Origin: Clitopilus passeckerianus
Taxonomy: Eukaryota > Basidiomycota > Agaricomycetes > Agaricales > Entolomataceae
DNA length: 64,000 nt
Direction: 5' to 3'
Assembly (NCBI GenBank): GCA_944990035.1
Contig: CALYLX010000072.1
Coordinates: 186,001 to 250,000 of the forward strand
Shown: positions 10,611-21,339 of the stretch, piece by piece
Layout of the letters: every line of letters begins with the position of its first letter
Numbering within the stretch: position 1 is the first letter of the stretch
The notes under the pieces: generated by a model
Told to the model about the DNA's origin: nothing
Database searches by the model: none
Seen by the model: the letters and a program-made list of their open reading frames with translations, nothing else
Made by a program: the position numbers and the translations under genes

Positions 10611-11453
10611 ATGCCAATCCCCCGCCACCCCCGACCCCGCTTCCTCGCCAACCTAGTCGTCCTCTACGAAATCCTCGCCTTCCCCCTCTCCCTCCTCTAC
10701 GCCCTCCTCAAAATAATCATCGCCCTCTTCCTCTGGATCGTGGTCCTCCCCCGGACTCTATCCCACTCCTCCTCAAACATCCGGCTTTCGGAGGAGGATA
10801 ACCAGATTGCGTTGGGGTATGTGGAGGAGATTGAGTTACGCGCTCGGGAGGAACAGGGGGACCTTGATGTGTTGTTAAACTCGATCAAGACCCCAACAAA
10901 CCCCCTCACTGCCGACTTTTACCCCCACTTCACCACCTCAGCTCAGGAGGGCAAGGGCAACGCGCACCCTAAACTCTCCGAGTTGTTCGTCAGGCTCGAG
11001 CGCGTGGGATGGAAGAGAGTCGCGGTGTACGATCTCTTCATTGCTCTAGCCGCTGCAAGTCACAGTGGAGCTGGGAAGGGAGAGGAGACGATCAAAGAAT
11101 TAGAAAGAATCAAAACCCACGCCTGCCGAGGCGCCTTCCTCCCCCTCCTACAAGCAGCCTTCCGCCCCCTCGAGAGGCTCTTCGGCCTCCTCTTCTTCGA
11201 GGCGGTCCCGGCTATGCTCCATGCAACGGACCTCAAACCACTCGGTCCTGGCCAACACACACCGAAGGTTCTGGATGTCGACGTTAAAGGAGACACAAAG
11301 TGGGTTCTGGAAAGGGGGGCGGTGATTAGACCGAAGGATAGACGGACGTTGGAGGCGTTGGAGGCGTTGGATAACTATCTTGGGCTGTGGAAGTTCGTTG
11401 GGAAAGAGGAGGAGGTGAGGGAGATGGGGTGGTGGCAGTATGTTGTGCTGTAG
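10611..11453 (+). CDS. intact member of the GWWQYVVL orphan membrane-anchored family (copy 2)
   Basis: A single-exon frame of 280 codons, the only undamaged copy of four in the window. Residues about 10-48 form one long or two short hydrophobic segments (LYEILAFPLSLLYALLKIII and onward), followed by LPRTLSHSSSNIRLSEEDNQ. The soluble part has three blocks shared by the other copies: LSELFVRLERVGWKRVAVYD, then VDVKGDTKWVLERGAVIRPK, then a C-terminal GLWKFVG...GWWQYVVL. No catalytic signature is evident. The invariant hydrophobic C-terminus suggests a packing or interaction motif. Function unknown. Confidence 0.8.
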   Translation: MPIPRHPRPRFLANLVVLYEILAFPLSLLYALLKIIIALFLWIVVLPRTLSHSSSNIRLSEEDNQIALGYVEEIELRAREEQGDLDVLLNSIKTPTNPLTADFYPHFTTSAQEGKGNAHPKLSELFVRLERVGWKRVAVYDLFIALAAASHSGAGKGEETIKELERIKTHACRGAFLPLLQAAFRPLERLFGLLFFEAVPAMLHATDLKPLGPGQHTPKVLDVDVKGDTKWVLERGAVIRPKDRRTLEALEALDNYLGLWKFVGKEEEVREMGWWQYVVL

Positions 11454-12057
11454 AGCTTGGCTGGGGGTTCAATTGTTGGTCGATGATCATGTCAATCGCG
11501 TAGTGGGGTGTTCGCCCGTCGCAAGCGCGAGTGTTTGGGCCGCGTCGAGGATGAGGGATCCGGAGAGGTTCAAGGTCTTCATCGTTTTCCGTGGTGATGG
11601 CTAGCGCGTGTTAGAGATTCCTCAAAAGCCCACCCATACAACATGTTGGAGATGTGGGAGACCGAAGTGTGCAGGGAATGGGATGAGTTGCGAGAGACGA
11701 TCGATGATCTTGGAGCTTCATTCGAACAGCCCAATTCAGCGTCATTAGCTATTGCCTGATTAAGCGCCCAAGGGCGTCTAAGAGTTTCAAACAACTGCCT
11801 GTTAACTGTCGCCCTGGTTCTGACTCATTTCAGTCATCAGTCAAACCACCCGAGATGGTCATATTTCCTGCCAGGAGGGTGAGCAAATGGCCCTAGCCGT
11901 ACAATATTTGGGAACAAGCATATCTAGCAACTACAAGTTACAATCGTAACTTTTATCGCGTTTATTAAACAACCTTGCCGGTGACGCAGGTCTGTGAAAG
12001 AAAATTCCAAGTTCAAAGCAACCACTTTACAAGAGCATAGATCAACAGACCTCAAGT

Positions 12058-12274
12058 TTAATCACAGTCAGGGCGACAGATGTTTTCGACAGGCACGACG
12101 TTCTCAACGGCCCTTCCGACGCCCTGCATCAGAGGAAAGAAGTCAGTACGGAATCTACAACGAGGACACACGTTGGCGACATACAATATTTTCTCCGGGA
12201 ACTTGAACTGGGGTCGAAGTTACGCCGAGCACGGTGAAGGCAGCAAGTAACATGGCGAAGAGGAGGCGAGACAT
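12058..12274 (-). CDS. 51-residue secreted peptide, unknown
   Basis: Two exons, 12274-12185 (30 codons) and 12123-12058 (22 codons with stop), join in phase across a 61-base GTATGT...CAG intron. The precursor starts MSRLLFAMLLAAFTVLGVTS, a textbook signal peptide with cleavage likely near TS-TP. The mature peptide would be about 31 residues with two Cys close to the C-terminus (ICRPDCD). A TATA box lies about 80 bases upstream. It is too short for the usual gene-finding limits and has no CaaX end, so it is not a classic basidiomycete pheromone precursor. It may be a small secreted signalling or effector-like peptide; this is inference. Confidence 0.65.
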
Positions 12275-12349
12275 TGGATGTTTGGACGTTTGGATGGGTG
12301 GGAAGATTTGAGTGAGTTCAAGTTCTGGCTTGATCCTTTGGTTGAGGAG

Positions 12350-12362
12350 GGCTTATATAGTG
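12350..12362 (-). promoter_or_regulatory. TATA box of the small secreted peptide gene
   Basis: On the minus strand the sequence reads CTATATAAGCCC, about 80 bases before the ATG at 12274. The spacing and the C-rich leader that follows are typical of strongly expressed fungal genes. Confidence 0.55.
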
Positions 12363-13735
12363 CTTGCACCCGGTAATGGGATACTCACATTGCACATTGT
12401 TCAACGCACTTTTGCGTACTGCTAAAGGCTAAAGTGGGGCACGTTGGTATTAGAAACCGCCGCCTACCGGGAAACAGTCTTCTGTTCGCCTCCGCCGAGC
12501 TATGGCTTCTATTCTAGAGCACCGCCGAATTGAACGAGTGTAGAAAATGGGGCGATACCTCTCCAGAAGGAGTTTCGTAAACATCAAAGAACTGGCTTGG
12601 AATGATTATAGGTCGACTATAGTCCAAACGCACGGCGTACCACGGATGTTTGCTACAAATCGCTTCAGTCTGAAACCGCAGAAATGAAAAGATTCTTGGA
12701 AAGCGCTCGAGTTGAGAGAACAAGGCGCTCCATATCCTTACAGTGAACGTATCCGTTGGACGCCGTTAGACGAAATACGGGAATCATGTGCGAATCAGAT
12801 AATTTATTGTTTTCGTGAAGAAAGAACAGACAGCTATATCAGGGCGAAGCACGAGTAGTCGTGAGGGTGTAAGTACAAGTTGTAGGATTCCCTTGAGACA
12901 GCTATTATAATCTAGTGATCCCAGATGCCATTTAGATGCCGAAGAAAGCACAGACGTCCAATAAGTTGGTGAACAAAACGTAGACTAGAATGTCTGTTTC
13001 AAATCATTTCAACCGGAAACAGCGTGAGGACAGCGTGATGGAACGAAATGATCCTGCTCATTGGTAGCTCCTCGAAAGAACAAGACCGTCCATATCTTTA
13101 CATCACATAGGTCCGTAATAGACCTTCAGGCGAGTCAATATGAAGGTACGAACATGAAACAGAACTTTTAGTTGATAGAGAAACAAGCACAGAACAGAGC
13201 GCTTACAGGTCAGCAACGACAGTACGAAGGATGAGAGAAGTGCAGACCCCCTTAAAGGCAGTGAGCAAAGCACCGGATGAAGTTTAATCAGAATCGAGTT
13301 GAAAGTTAGAGAATACATACTCGATTTGAGCGCAAACATCGAAGACGAGGTGAAGGTCCAACCTCTGTGGCGCTTAATTAGGGGGGGCTAGAGACCCACG
13401 TGCAATGTTTTAGGGTAGGTCTTTACGTGTCTCCCGATGGCGACAAGCTGAATTAGGCCATCTTCCAACTTTGCTCGTCTCTTGCAACTCAAGCCATTCT
13501 TTGCGAACTATAATACCCCGTATCTCTAAAATGTTGCACTCGTGGGCCTTCGAGGGATTTAGTAGGCGATAGTTTCGGCACGGAAAACGACGAAGAACCC
13601 GAAGTCGGCGTTGCATCTCCAGATTTCCAGATGTCCCTCATCCTCGACGTGGCCCAGATATTGCCTTGAGATGGTCGAATGCTCCTCCACATTGACATGA
13701 TCATCGAACCATCACACTCACAGAGAAACAAACGC
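12363..13735. other. intergenic, no gene recognised
   Basis: About 1.4 kb without a supported gene. Two stretches near 12710-12770 and 13070-13130 share a loose motif (GAACAAG..C.TCCATATC.TTACA), perhaps a decayed short duplication. Minus-strand frames at 13103-13339 and 13489-13749 have no recognisable features. Confidence 0.35.
13397..13420 (+). promoter_or_regulatory. CACGTG plus TTTAGGGTAGGT composite motif
   Basis: CACGTG at 13397-13402 is followed by TTTAGGGTAGGT at 13409-13420, nearly identical in layout to the site at 6664-6686. The adjacent gene that it might control is unclear. Confidence 0.35.
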
Positions 13736-14496
13736 CTACAACACAACATACTGCCACCACCCCATCTCCCTCAAATCCTCCTCATCCCCAACGAACTTCC
13801 ACAACCCAAAATCCCTATCCAGCTCCTCAAGCACCGCCAGAGTCTTCCCATTCTTCGGACGTATAATAGCACCCCTCTGCAACACCCACCTTGCATCCCC
13901 TCCTACATCCACATCCATCACCACTCTTTTTGTTTCCGTATCATGCTCCAACTTCAACTCTTCTGCGTGTAGCATCTTCGGTGGCGCTTCCAACATCAAC
14001 ACATAGAACCCTCTTCCTTCCGGGTGAAAGGCCGCCTCGGGGAGAGGCATTCCACGCCCTCGACACGCTCTCCGCTTGACTCCCTCCAGGGCCTCAACCA
14101 TTTCCGTTGTCATCGCGAGGGATACGAAGAGATCATAAATCGCCTCTCTCTTCCACCCAGCCATCTCCAACCTGATGAACAGCTCAGAAAGCCTAGGGTG
14201 ATTCGTGTACGCTTTCCTTGATCCAGTTTGGGTGAAGTAAGGATACAGCTTCACGGTGGCAGGGAATCTTGGTCTCTTCATTGACCGTAGGAGGACGCCG
14301 AGGTCCCCTCCCTCTCCCTCTCCTTCCGAGAGAGACCCCAGTTTATGGGAGAGTAGACTAGGGTCCAGGGGAGGGAGAGGTGCATGAAGGCCATGATGAA
14401 GAGGATTTTGAGGAAGCCGCAGAAGAGGGAGAGGGGATAGATGAGGATGTTGTAGAGTGCGAGGATGGGGTGGAGGGGTTGGCGGGGGACTGGCAT
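13736..14496 (-). pseudogene. frameshifted copy of the GWWQYVVL orphan family (copy 3)
   Basis: The 5' frame (14496-14278) starts MPVPRQPLHPILALYNILIY and covers the hydrophobic segment and LPWTLVYSPINWGLS. It then hits a stop at 14278 that overlaps the ATG of a second frame (14281-13736). The second frame carries LSELFIRLEMAGWKREAIYD, VDVGGDARWVLQRGAIIRPK and GLWKFVG...GWWQYVVL. Compared with the intact copy, the linker between the blocks is shorter and out of frame. No plausible intron restores it. The two halves remain well conserved, so the break is probably recent. It could also be a sequencing error. Confidence 0.7.
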
Positions 14497-14648
14497 GAGA
14501 GGAGAAGATGAGGAGGGGAGGAGTGTTGAGGGGAGGTTATCGTCGGTGACGAAGTGTGTAATGTGGGTAAGAATAACACTCTGCTGACGTTCATAGTCCG
14601 CCTTGCACGGAGTACGGGATCAGTAGACAACTCGCTGCCAGGAACACA

Positions 14649-15049
14649 TCATTCATAACTGTAGGGTGGAGATTCACCGAAGACGGTCGAAGACACCTCT
14701 ACGACAATCATCCGATCATTCAATTTCCTCATCGATTGCAAAAGGACACGGAGGTCTTCACCCTCCCTTCTCTCTTCCTGTTCCTGTTCCGACTCCTGAA
14801 TGTGACCCCGGGGCCTGCGATTCTATCTCCTCGACATAGCCAACTTCAGTTGATTATCCATCAAGGGAAGACGGACGTTTGACGGGGAGTGTACTAGAGT
14901 CCAAGAGAGGAAGACGATCGAGAGGAGGAGGAAAGCTAGGATAAATTTGAGGGGGGCATAGAGGAGGAAGAAGGGGAGGGTTAGAGATACGAAGAGTGTG
15001 ACGAGGCCTACGAGGAAGGGGTGGCGGGGTTGTTGGGGGTTGTCGGCAT
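14649..15049 (-). pseudogene. 5'-only truncated copy of the GWWQYVVL orphan family (copy 4)
   Basis: The translation QQPRHPFLVGLVTLFVSLTL followed by FLSWTLVHSPSNVRL matches the N-terminal third of copies 2 and 3. A stop follows MSRR near 14823, but the same frame continues after it with a recognisable linker (EGEDLRVLLQSM, matching QGDLDVLLNSI in the intact copy) until a TGA at 14649. The C-terminal domain is absent. Both the stop and the truncation mark it as a pseudogene. Confidence 0.7.
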
Positions 15050-15445
15050 CGAAAGGAAGGAGATGGGTCGTCTGGCCCAGCGAGCTTGGAAGTGATACAG
15101 CGTAGTTGGCGGAGATATCTATCCTCAGGCGCACTGCGAAGTTGATTTCGACGTTAACACGTTCATCAATACTGCTTTCGGTTTCCCAAACAATCCATCC
15201 TCAGTCTTCAACCTCAAAACTCCGTTCATGCATTTGCATATCTTGAAAGCCACCATAGGGATGGTGCAAGTTTTGGGTCGCCTCCTTGGAATATGGATAC
15301 ATGCTTGTGGATATCGATAATATGGTGATATGCTACAAACCATTATACCACAACAACAACATATACAAGGTACATTACTATGAACACGATTAATGCAATA
15401 CGAATCTATTTACAAGGAACTGCGCATGTAACATCCACCATCGCT

Positions 15446-16738
15446 CTAAGTGTCGAACTCACAATCCTCAACTTCATCCAACTTGAAGTCATCCTTCGCC
15501 CACTCAGGTGCTTTTATCTCAAACTTCTTCATCCCAGGACCCCAACTCTTGCGATCCCCTGCAGCAGCAACACACCCCGGGTTCTGAACGATTCCGTTCC
15601 TCATCCCCAAATGTCTCACCAAACTCGAGCATCTCCCGTATTTGACCGCGCATGCTGTATTCGGGCATTGAAATCGACGTTCGAAGTGAGTATCCCTGTG
15701 TCTGCCGCATTCAGCTTTATTCTGGGAGGCGTGACGGCAGCCATTGACGCGACAGATGAAGTCGATTTTGGGGCGTTTGGACCTGGAAGCGACCCGAGGG
15801 AGAAAAGGTCCGACTGTAGACGGTGTATACTGAGTGGATGAAAGCGCTGAATGAGCCATAAGAATACAGAAGATGATGAAAGACTTTACCTCAGTGGACT
15901 CCTCCCTGGGCCGTTTCATACCCCGAGGATGCATCGCTGCGGCAGCGTTCCTGCTCAATCCGGAGCCCATCTGTCCCATCCCATTTCCACTCCATGAAGG
16001 CAACTGTAGAGGAGCTAACGGATACGCCGCCGACTTCATGGGTTGAGAAATACTGGCGTTATGGTCACTAGCATTGGCATCTGCATTCCATCCCTCTGCA
16101 TCCACCTCACCGAACCCCCAATGATCGATACGCTGAGATGATTTGGAAAGCGGAGGCAAAGTCGACTGTTCCTGGAGTAGCCGTTTGGTCAAAAAATCCC
16201 ATTCTTCAACCGCAGAATCTGCCTTCTTTGAAAAGCTCAAAGGTGATGGCGAAGTCGAAGCCTTAGATGAACCAGGGCTGGCAAATGCTGAGAACGCCGA
16301 ATCCCACCCAGAACTGGAACTCGAGGAAGCAGCGTCGCTTCCATAGGAGTAACTCCCAATGTCCCAAAATTCACTGTCCACCGTGGACAGCCTGGCGCCT
16401 TTCGTGACTTCCGCCGTGGCATCGCTATCCGTTTGAGCCTCTGCTTTGGATGCGGGCTCGACGGCGCATGACACCGAAGACAAGAAGTTGGTACTGGGGC
16501 TGGGCGTTGAATGGTAGTCGAAGCCAAAGATCTCCCGTGGGGATGCGCACCGCCGCAACGTAGCAGCAGGTACTTCATCGCGTGGTGTGGGCGGTACATG
16601 CGTGAAAGGGAACGCGAATGAGGAATGTTGGGGGGAAGACAAGGAGCGTGACGAGTGATAAAGGTCGGCGGGCGATGTCGAATGGTAGAGGGCGAGGATC
16701 TGGGCGGGAGTGAGAAAAGGGGCAGTTGTTGTGTCCAT
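15446..16738 (-). CDS. C2H2-like zinc-finger protein, probable transcription factor
   Basis: The frame from ATG at 16738 encodes a long Ser-rich, probably disordered N-terminal region (about 300 residues). A C-terminal zinc-finger pair follows: FICRVNGCRHASQNKAECGR with HRDTH, then FQCPNTACAVKYGRCSSLVR with HLG. The first finger is a clear C2H2 form and the second is less canonical. This arrangement occurs in many basidiomycete regulators. A 60-base intron (15889-15830, GTAAAG...CAG) has a length divisible by three and no in-frame stop, so the frame stays open whether or not it is spliced. An upstream in-frame ATG at 16852 exists; I prefer 16738. Confidence 0.75.
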   Translation of the reverse strand: MDTTTAPFLTPAQILALYHSTSPADLYHSSRSLSSPQHSSFAFPFTHVPPTPRDEVPAATLRRCASPREIFGFDYHSTPSPSTNFLSSVSCAVEPASKAEAQTDSDATAEVTKGARLSTVDSEFWDIGSYSYGSDAASSSSSSGWDSAFSAFASPGSSKASTSPSPLSFSKKADSAVEEWDFLTKRLLQEQSTLPPLSKSSQRIDHWGFGEVDAEGWNADANASDHNASISQPMKSAAYPLAPLQLPSWSGNGMGQMGSGLSRNAAAAMHPRGMKRPREESTEVKSFIIFCILMAHSALSSTQYTPSTVGPFLPRVASRSKRPKIDFICRVNGCRHASQNKAECGRHRDTHFERRFQCPNTACAVKYGRCSSLVRHLGMRNGIVQNPGCVAAAGDRKSWGPGMKKFEIKAPEWAKDDFKLDEVEDCEFDT

Positions 16739-18127
16739 GATTATTCGCGTCCTGATAAGATCCTCTTGCGTATATCTTGCGATTAAGTTGGTATGGGTAT
16801 CAAACCATGCGCCAGGCCTAGATTTTATAGGGTATCGTGTGGCGTAAGTCAAAGAGAGCGTGAGGGCGAGAGCAGTGGAAGGCCAAAGCGAGTGAGAAGG
16901 GTCGTAACAGCAGTCGTAATCGAGAGCGGGGCACGTAGTTAGGATATTAGTCTATGGGGGTAGACTGATCAACAGCCTATGGGTATCGTTGAAACCCAGG
17001 GGTCGTGGAGAATCGTGAAACTCGACTAACCTGGCTCTACCAAGATGCCGTTTTTACCAGGCCCAGACCTAGCTTGGAGCCTGAGCTAAAGCCTTTCCAG
17101 TGTTGGACCCGCAAAGGTCGTCGACCGTTTTGTGTTTTGGCCGTTTTGACCACCAAAGCGTCCCATCATATCGATCACCCTCTTTGACCCCGTCGCTTTC
17201 AGGACCGCTGTGCAGAGGCGGAGCTTGCTTTGCCTGTCATATTCGTACGCCGATCTCCGAGACAAGGGAGGCTGAACGATATAAAAGAGATCAGATCGGC
17301 GAAGAGAATGGGTATGGTATAGGGCAGGTACCGCCTCAAACTGTGTTGGCTTGGGCCAATGCTGAGTCAAAGCGGACAGTGGTGAGAAAGAATGGAAGAA
17401 GGGGATGCGAGTTGGAGCCCACGTACCAAGGACAGGTTTTTACAGAAAGAGAGGCGTCTCAGGGCCTAAGCTTGAAGCCTCACGCGGAACCAGCGGAGAC
17501 ATTGTGTTGAGGACACCCAGCCCTGTTACGGTGGTGGCTCTCACTTCATACATCTGTCAGGTTTTCCAGAAACATCGGGGCTGCTGAAAATCATAGGTTG
17601 AGTTGCTGTTGACCAAAGATATTCCCCGCGGTAATCCTCGCCGGCTCCGCCACACCAAGAGAGCCATGAGTGGAGGTGTACAATTGAGTCGGAGTGACCG
17701 AATCTGCGTTCCGAGTGTTGGCAAGGCTCCATCGCCTCGACAACAAAATAGCAAGAGGCAAAGAACAATTAGCCGAAATGATAAACCGTTGAACGCATCA
17801 GTCAAAGGGTTCGGCATATTCGGCCCGGCTGTGTTGGTCAATCACCCCAACGAATCATCTAGTTGAACGAATTGCAACACAAGTTACTACAATACACCAC
17901 AAGACTTTTCGTGAAAAGCCGTTCATTGTATAGGATTCTCAGAACCGGGGAGGCTTCTTGTATTCCATGCTAGGGCCATCTTCAAATCCCACCCCCTTGG
18001 ATTCCCGGAGTACTGCAAGTTCCATTCGGTTCGCTCCCGCACAACTTCAACTACATGAAATATATCCCGCAGGATATTGTATTCAATGAAAGCGTCTCTA
18101 GAAGAAAGGCGACATCAATCTACGTCT
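16739..18127. other. intergenic, no gene recognised
   Basis: About 1.4 kb. A minus-strand frame at 17557-17841 has a hydrophobic stretch (FRLIVLCLLLFCCRGDGA) but no splice partners or homologous copy here, so it is not called. A TATAGGGCAGGT word lies at 17318-17329, a one-base variant of the recurring motif. Confidence 0.4.
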
Positions 18128-20488
18128 TTATCGAGTCCGGGCTTTCTTCCCATTGCTGCCCTTGCTGCTACCACCACTTCCTTCAACGATTGAAGAAGTG
18201 TAACTTCTTTTAGACCGCCTGGCTTGGTCCCGATGTGGGTGCCGAGATTTCAAACCATTTTGCGTTCCAGACCCCAAGACGTCTTTTGCTTTGGTGTCGG
18301 AGGGCCATCCGGTTTCCGCGAGAACATCTTCAAACAACTTTTCCATTGCGGCATGGTCTTCCAGTACGAGTTCCCTGTTGCCTATGATCACGGGTTCTGT
18401 AAATGGTTTGTGCACTGAAACCCATTCGTCGACCCATTTAAGGACTTGGATGATCCACTTCGTGATTGGTTCGTTGCCAGGAAGCGCGAAACCTTGTCCC
18501 AAATAATCGTATGCATCGATTATAACGAGTTTTTTCTGATTCCCTCCCGCAGTTCGCCCATTGTGGTCCTTGTAGGAGAAGTCGAAAATATGTTCAAGTG
18601 GGACACTCGGCTGGGGGTGAGTGTTGGGAACATAGCGAAGGGCCAGATAGAGAACAACCCATAAAAACGATTCCATATCGTCCTGAATTGTGTGCAGTTT
18701 GTCGTAGCTCCTTTGAAGTAGATAAGACATAAAAGCCCAGGTACCCTGGTGGCAGACTGTGAATCTATGATGATGAGTGTAGATCAGAATTGAGGACGCA
18801 CAGTTCGTTCATGGTCCCGAGGGCCATCTTCTGTTTTATCTATAGAGCGGGACAGGTCCCAGTCGATCAGAACGCCGTTACCATTAGCGTCAATCAGAAT
18901 GTTCCCAAAACTGATGTCCCTGTGCATAATCCTGCATATCGTATACGCCTGTTTATGAGCTGATTGGTTCAGTAATGATAGCATGTTCAGATAGAAGTGG
19001 TAAAGCACCTATGAATGCATGATGCACGGCCTGTAGCATGGCCTTCGTGGATTTGAACTCCTCTAGCGGCCGTGCGACAACGTCAACTACAAGCCTGTTG
19101 TGAATCCGTTGGGTAATACGGTCCCAGTTGCTACCTAAGACCCATGATGTGTCTCTATCAGAGGTGCCAGCGACAGAATTGTCGTCCGAATCAAAGCCCG
19201 AATCGTCGTCTGAACTTTCGCTCGATTCGTGGCTCGAACCGTCATCAGTAGGTTCGATAGGAATGAATTCATTCGTGAGTGTGATGTGTCCCTCGAGGTC
19301 GTCTCCGCAGACCAAGGTGGGAACATATTGAACAGATTCCATGTTCAGCCTCTTTAAAATATCAGACTCCTTTTCTAGCGCCGCGGCCCGCCATACGTCC
19401 TTGAGGAACATAAGGTTTTTGGTGCCTAACTCTACCACTGGGTAGGCACGGGTACAACGGCCAGTGAGACCCCATGGTTCAGCCCTGGGGTACCAACCAA
19501 CGTATTCGCGGGGGCCGTTTTGAGTCGGAACAGAAAAAACCTTAATGGGGCGCTCCTTCGGTTTCTTGTAGTCAGCAAGCAGTGATGTGGCCAGCTCTGC
19601 TTCCTTCTTTGACGGGTCGCGGACAGTGTCGTCGAGACCGCGACCGGTATCATTGGAATGCGTGAATCGCCATAGAAATTCGGCAAGTAAGCCGCAGTCC
19701 TCCCTGAAGTCAAAATGCTGGGTGACAATGGCACCTGCACGATCCCATCGAATAAAGCGGATATATGGATCGGCGATGAAGATGGTGAAGCCAAAACAAC
19801 GATGTTGTCGGCCGAACCACTCTGCAGCATAGTTCGCAAGCTGCCCTAGGCATGCCGCACGATTCCGACTGTCAGACATGAAAGACGTGTTCCTCCTATC
19901 CTCGAGTGACATCTCGGACACGGGGGTCGAGGGATCGCAGAATGGATCGTCTTTATCGGTGGTTTTGAATTCTACATTGAGTTCAAGCTTGTCGAACTGC
20001 GTCTTCTTGGTCTCGGTGTTGACGGTAGCCTTGTAGATGCTCGGGTCCGGCTTGACTTCTCTGCCTTTATAAGACTCGAGATCCTTATAGTCAGCGGTAT
20101 TAACCATCTTGAAATTAGGAATGAGACCGTATTCGTTCAGGGTGTCAATCTTCACATAACCACGTGGTAAGTACCTAAGGTGTCACAATATTAAACAAGG
20201 ACTTACGAAAGGTTGATACATGTCGTGCTCCTTGGCATATTTCCTCCCGACGCAGAATGCATCCTTGGGAACTGACGGGTTAGGGGAGCAGCCTTCCGGT
20301 CGAGGCAAAAAGGTGTCAATGAAGAGTTGGACAGGCATCAGCCCGACCCATTGCCTTCGCATGTCTTCGACCATATGGACCTGGTTACGCTCTGCGTCTG
20401 GACGTGATACTTCGTATCCACTGACGCGGCTGGGTTTGATAGGACTAGAGGAAATTTTAAGTGGTTCAACGGGAGTTGATTGGGACAT
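18128..20488 (-). CDS. FunK1-type fungal protein kinase-like protein
   Basis: Four exons cover a FunK1 domain, a kinase-like family expanded in Agaricomycetes. The N-terminal half contains FGFTIFIADPYIRFIRWDRA, FLWRFTHSNDTGRG and LTGRCTRAYPV. An acidic insert (SSDDDSGFDSDD) precedes the catalytic part. Exon 3 (18959-18802) holds the catalytic loop HRDISFGNIL and the metal-binding LIDWDLS. Exon 4 (18745-18128) has GTWAFMS and the C-terminal lobe, then a basic tail (GSNGKKARTR). Introns at 19008-18960 and 18801-18746 join in phase. The exon 1/2 junction near 20160-20215 does not keep phase with the strongest donor; a weaker GTATCA donor does. Substrates are unknown. Confidence 0.85.
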
Positions 20489-20673
20489 TTTGGGGAGTAA
20501 TGCTCTGACCTGTCAAGCTTTCTGGGTATTTATGTCGAATTCAGTATAAGGCTGTTGGAATCAGTAAACGCCCACATTCGCTAGTCGGCAACGTGCCCGA
20601 CTGCCACCGGCGTGAATGGCCCACTGCTAGAAGGTGGCTCAGGTCATGTGATCGATTACGTCCGTGGCTCGGG

Positions 20674-20685
20674 TTTAGGGCAGGT
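20674..20685 (+). promoter_or_regulatory. TTTAGGGCAGGT motif upstream of FunK1
   Basis: An exact copy of the recurring 12-base word, about 190 bases upstream of the FunK1 start codon at 20488 and pointing away from it. Regulatory role inferred from recurrence. Confidence 0.35.
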
Positions 20686-21339
20686 AGTGTCGCGTGTCGG
20701 CCAAACTTCTTGAAGTCAAATCTTGAAAGTGGATAGAGTTTATGCGGGTATGTATCACTCCAACTTCAAGAGAGCTTATATTTCGTGTCTCCAGTCTGTC
20801 GGCGGGTTATCCTATAAAGGTCTACTGTATACGGAGCAGGCATCAGATAGACAAACTCGGGGAGCCTACTATCAGCGGAGCATTGTACACGGCTTTTTGG
20901 TTCCTCGCTGTGTCAACTTGAAGGCATAAAGCTCAACCCTTTTGATTACGAAGTCGGCTTATCGCTTACTCCATTGTATCCCCCGAATCAAGATTAATAG
21001 AGGAGCCCATTGAAAGTTACAGCAATGACTCGGATTAAATTTATTGAGAAGATACGGTCCCCCTTCTGCTAAGGAATAATCAATTACTGGGATCAACCAA
21101 AAAACTGGAATCGCCCCAATCTCTCGGGACTCGAACTCCGAAAACGAGTTATTGTTCACTAAAAAACGCGTCTACAGCCAAATCGACCCGACCGAATCGG
21201 ATTTTGCCGGTTACCGCAGCACGCCGAAGCATTCATGCCTCACTATGGTCAGTGGCATTCAGCTCGCGACCACGGACTGCGGGAAGGGGTACTTATATCA
21301 CTCTATTCGCCCTTCCAGTCCTCAGGTTTAACCCACAAT

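Noticed and set aside
17557..17841. Minus-strand 94-codon frame with a hydrophobic N-terminal stretch
   Set aside because: No homologous copy, no splice partners and no conserved motif; a chance hydrophobic run is as likely.
21100..21150. Minus-strand GGAGTTCGAGTCCC resembling a tRNA T arm
   Set aside because: Stem pairing fails at two positions and there is no matching D arm or acceptor stem.
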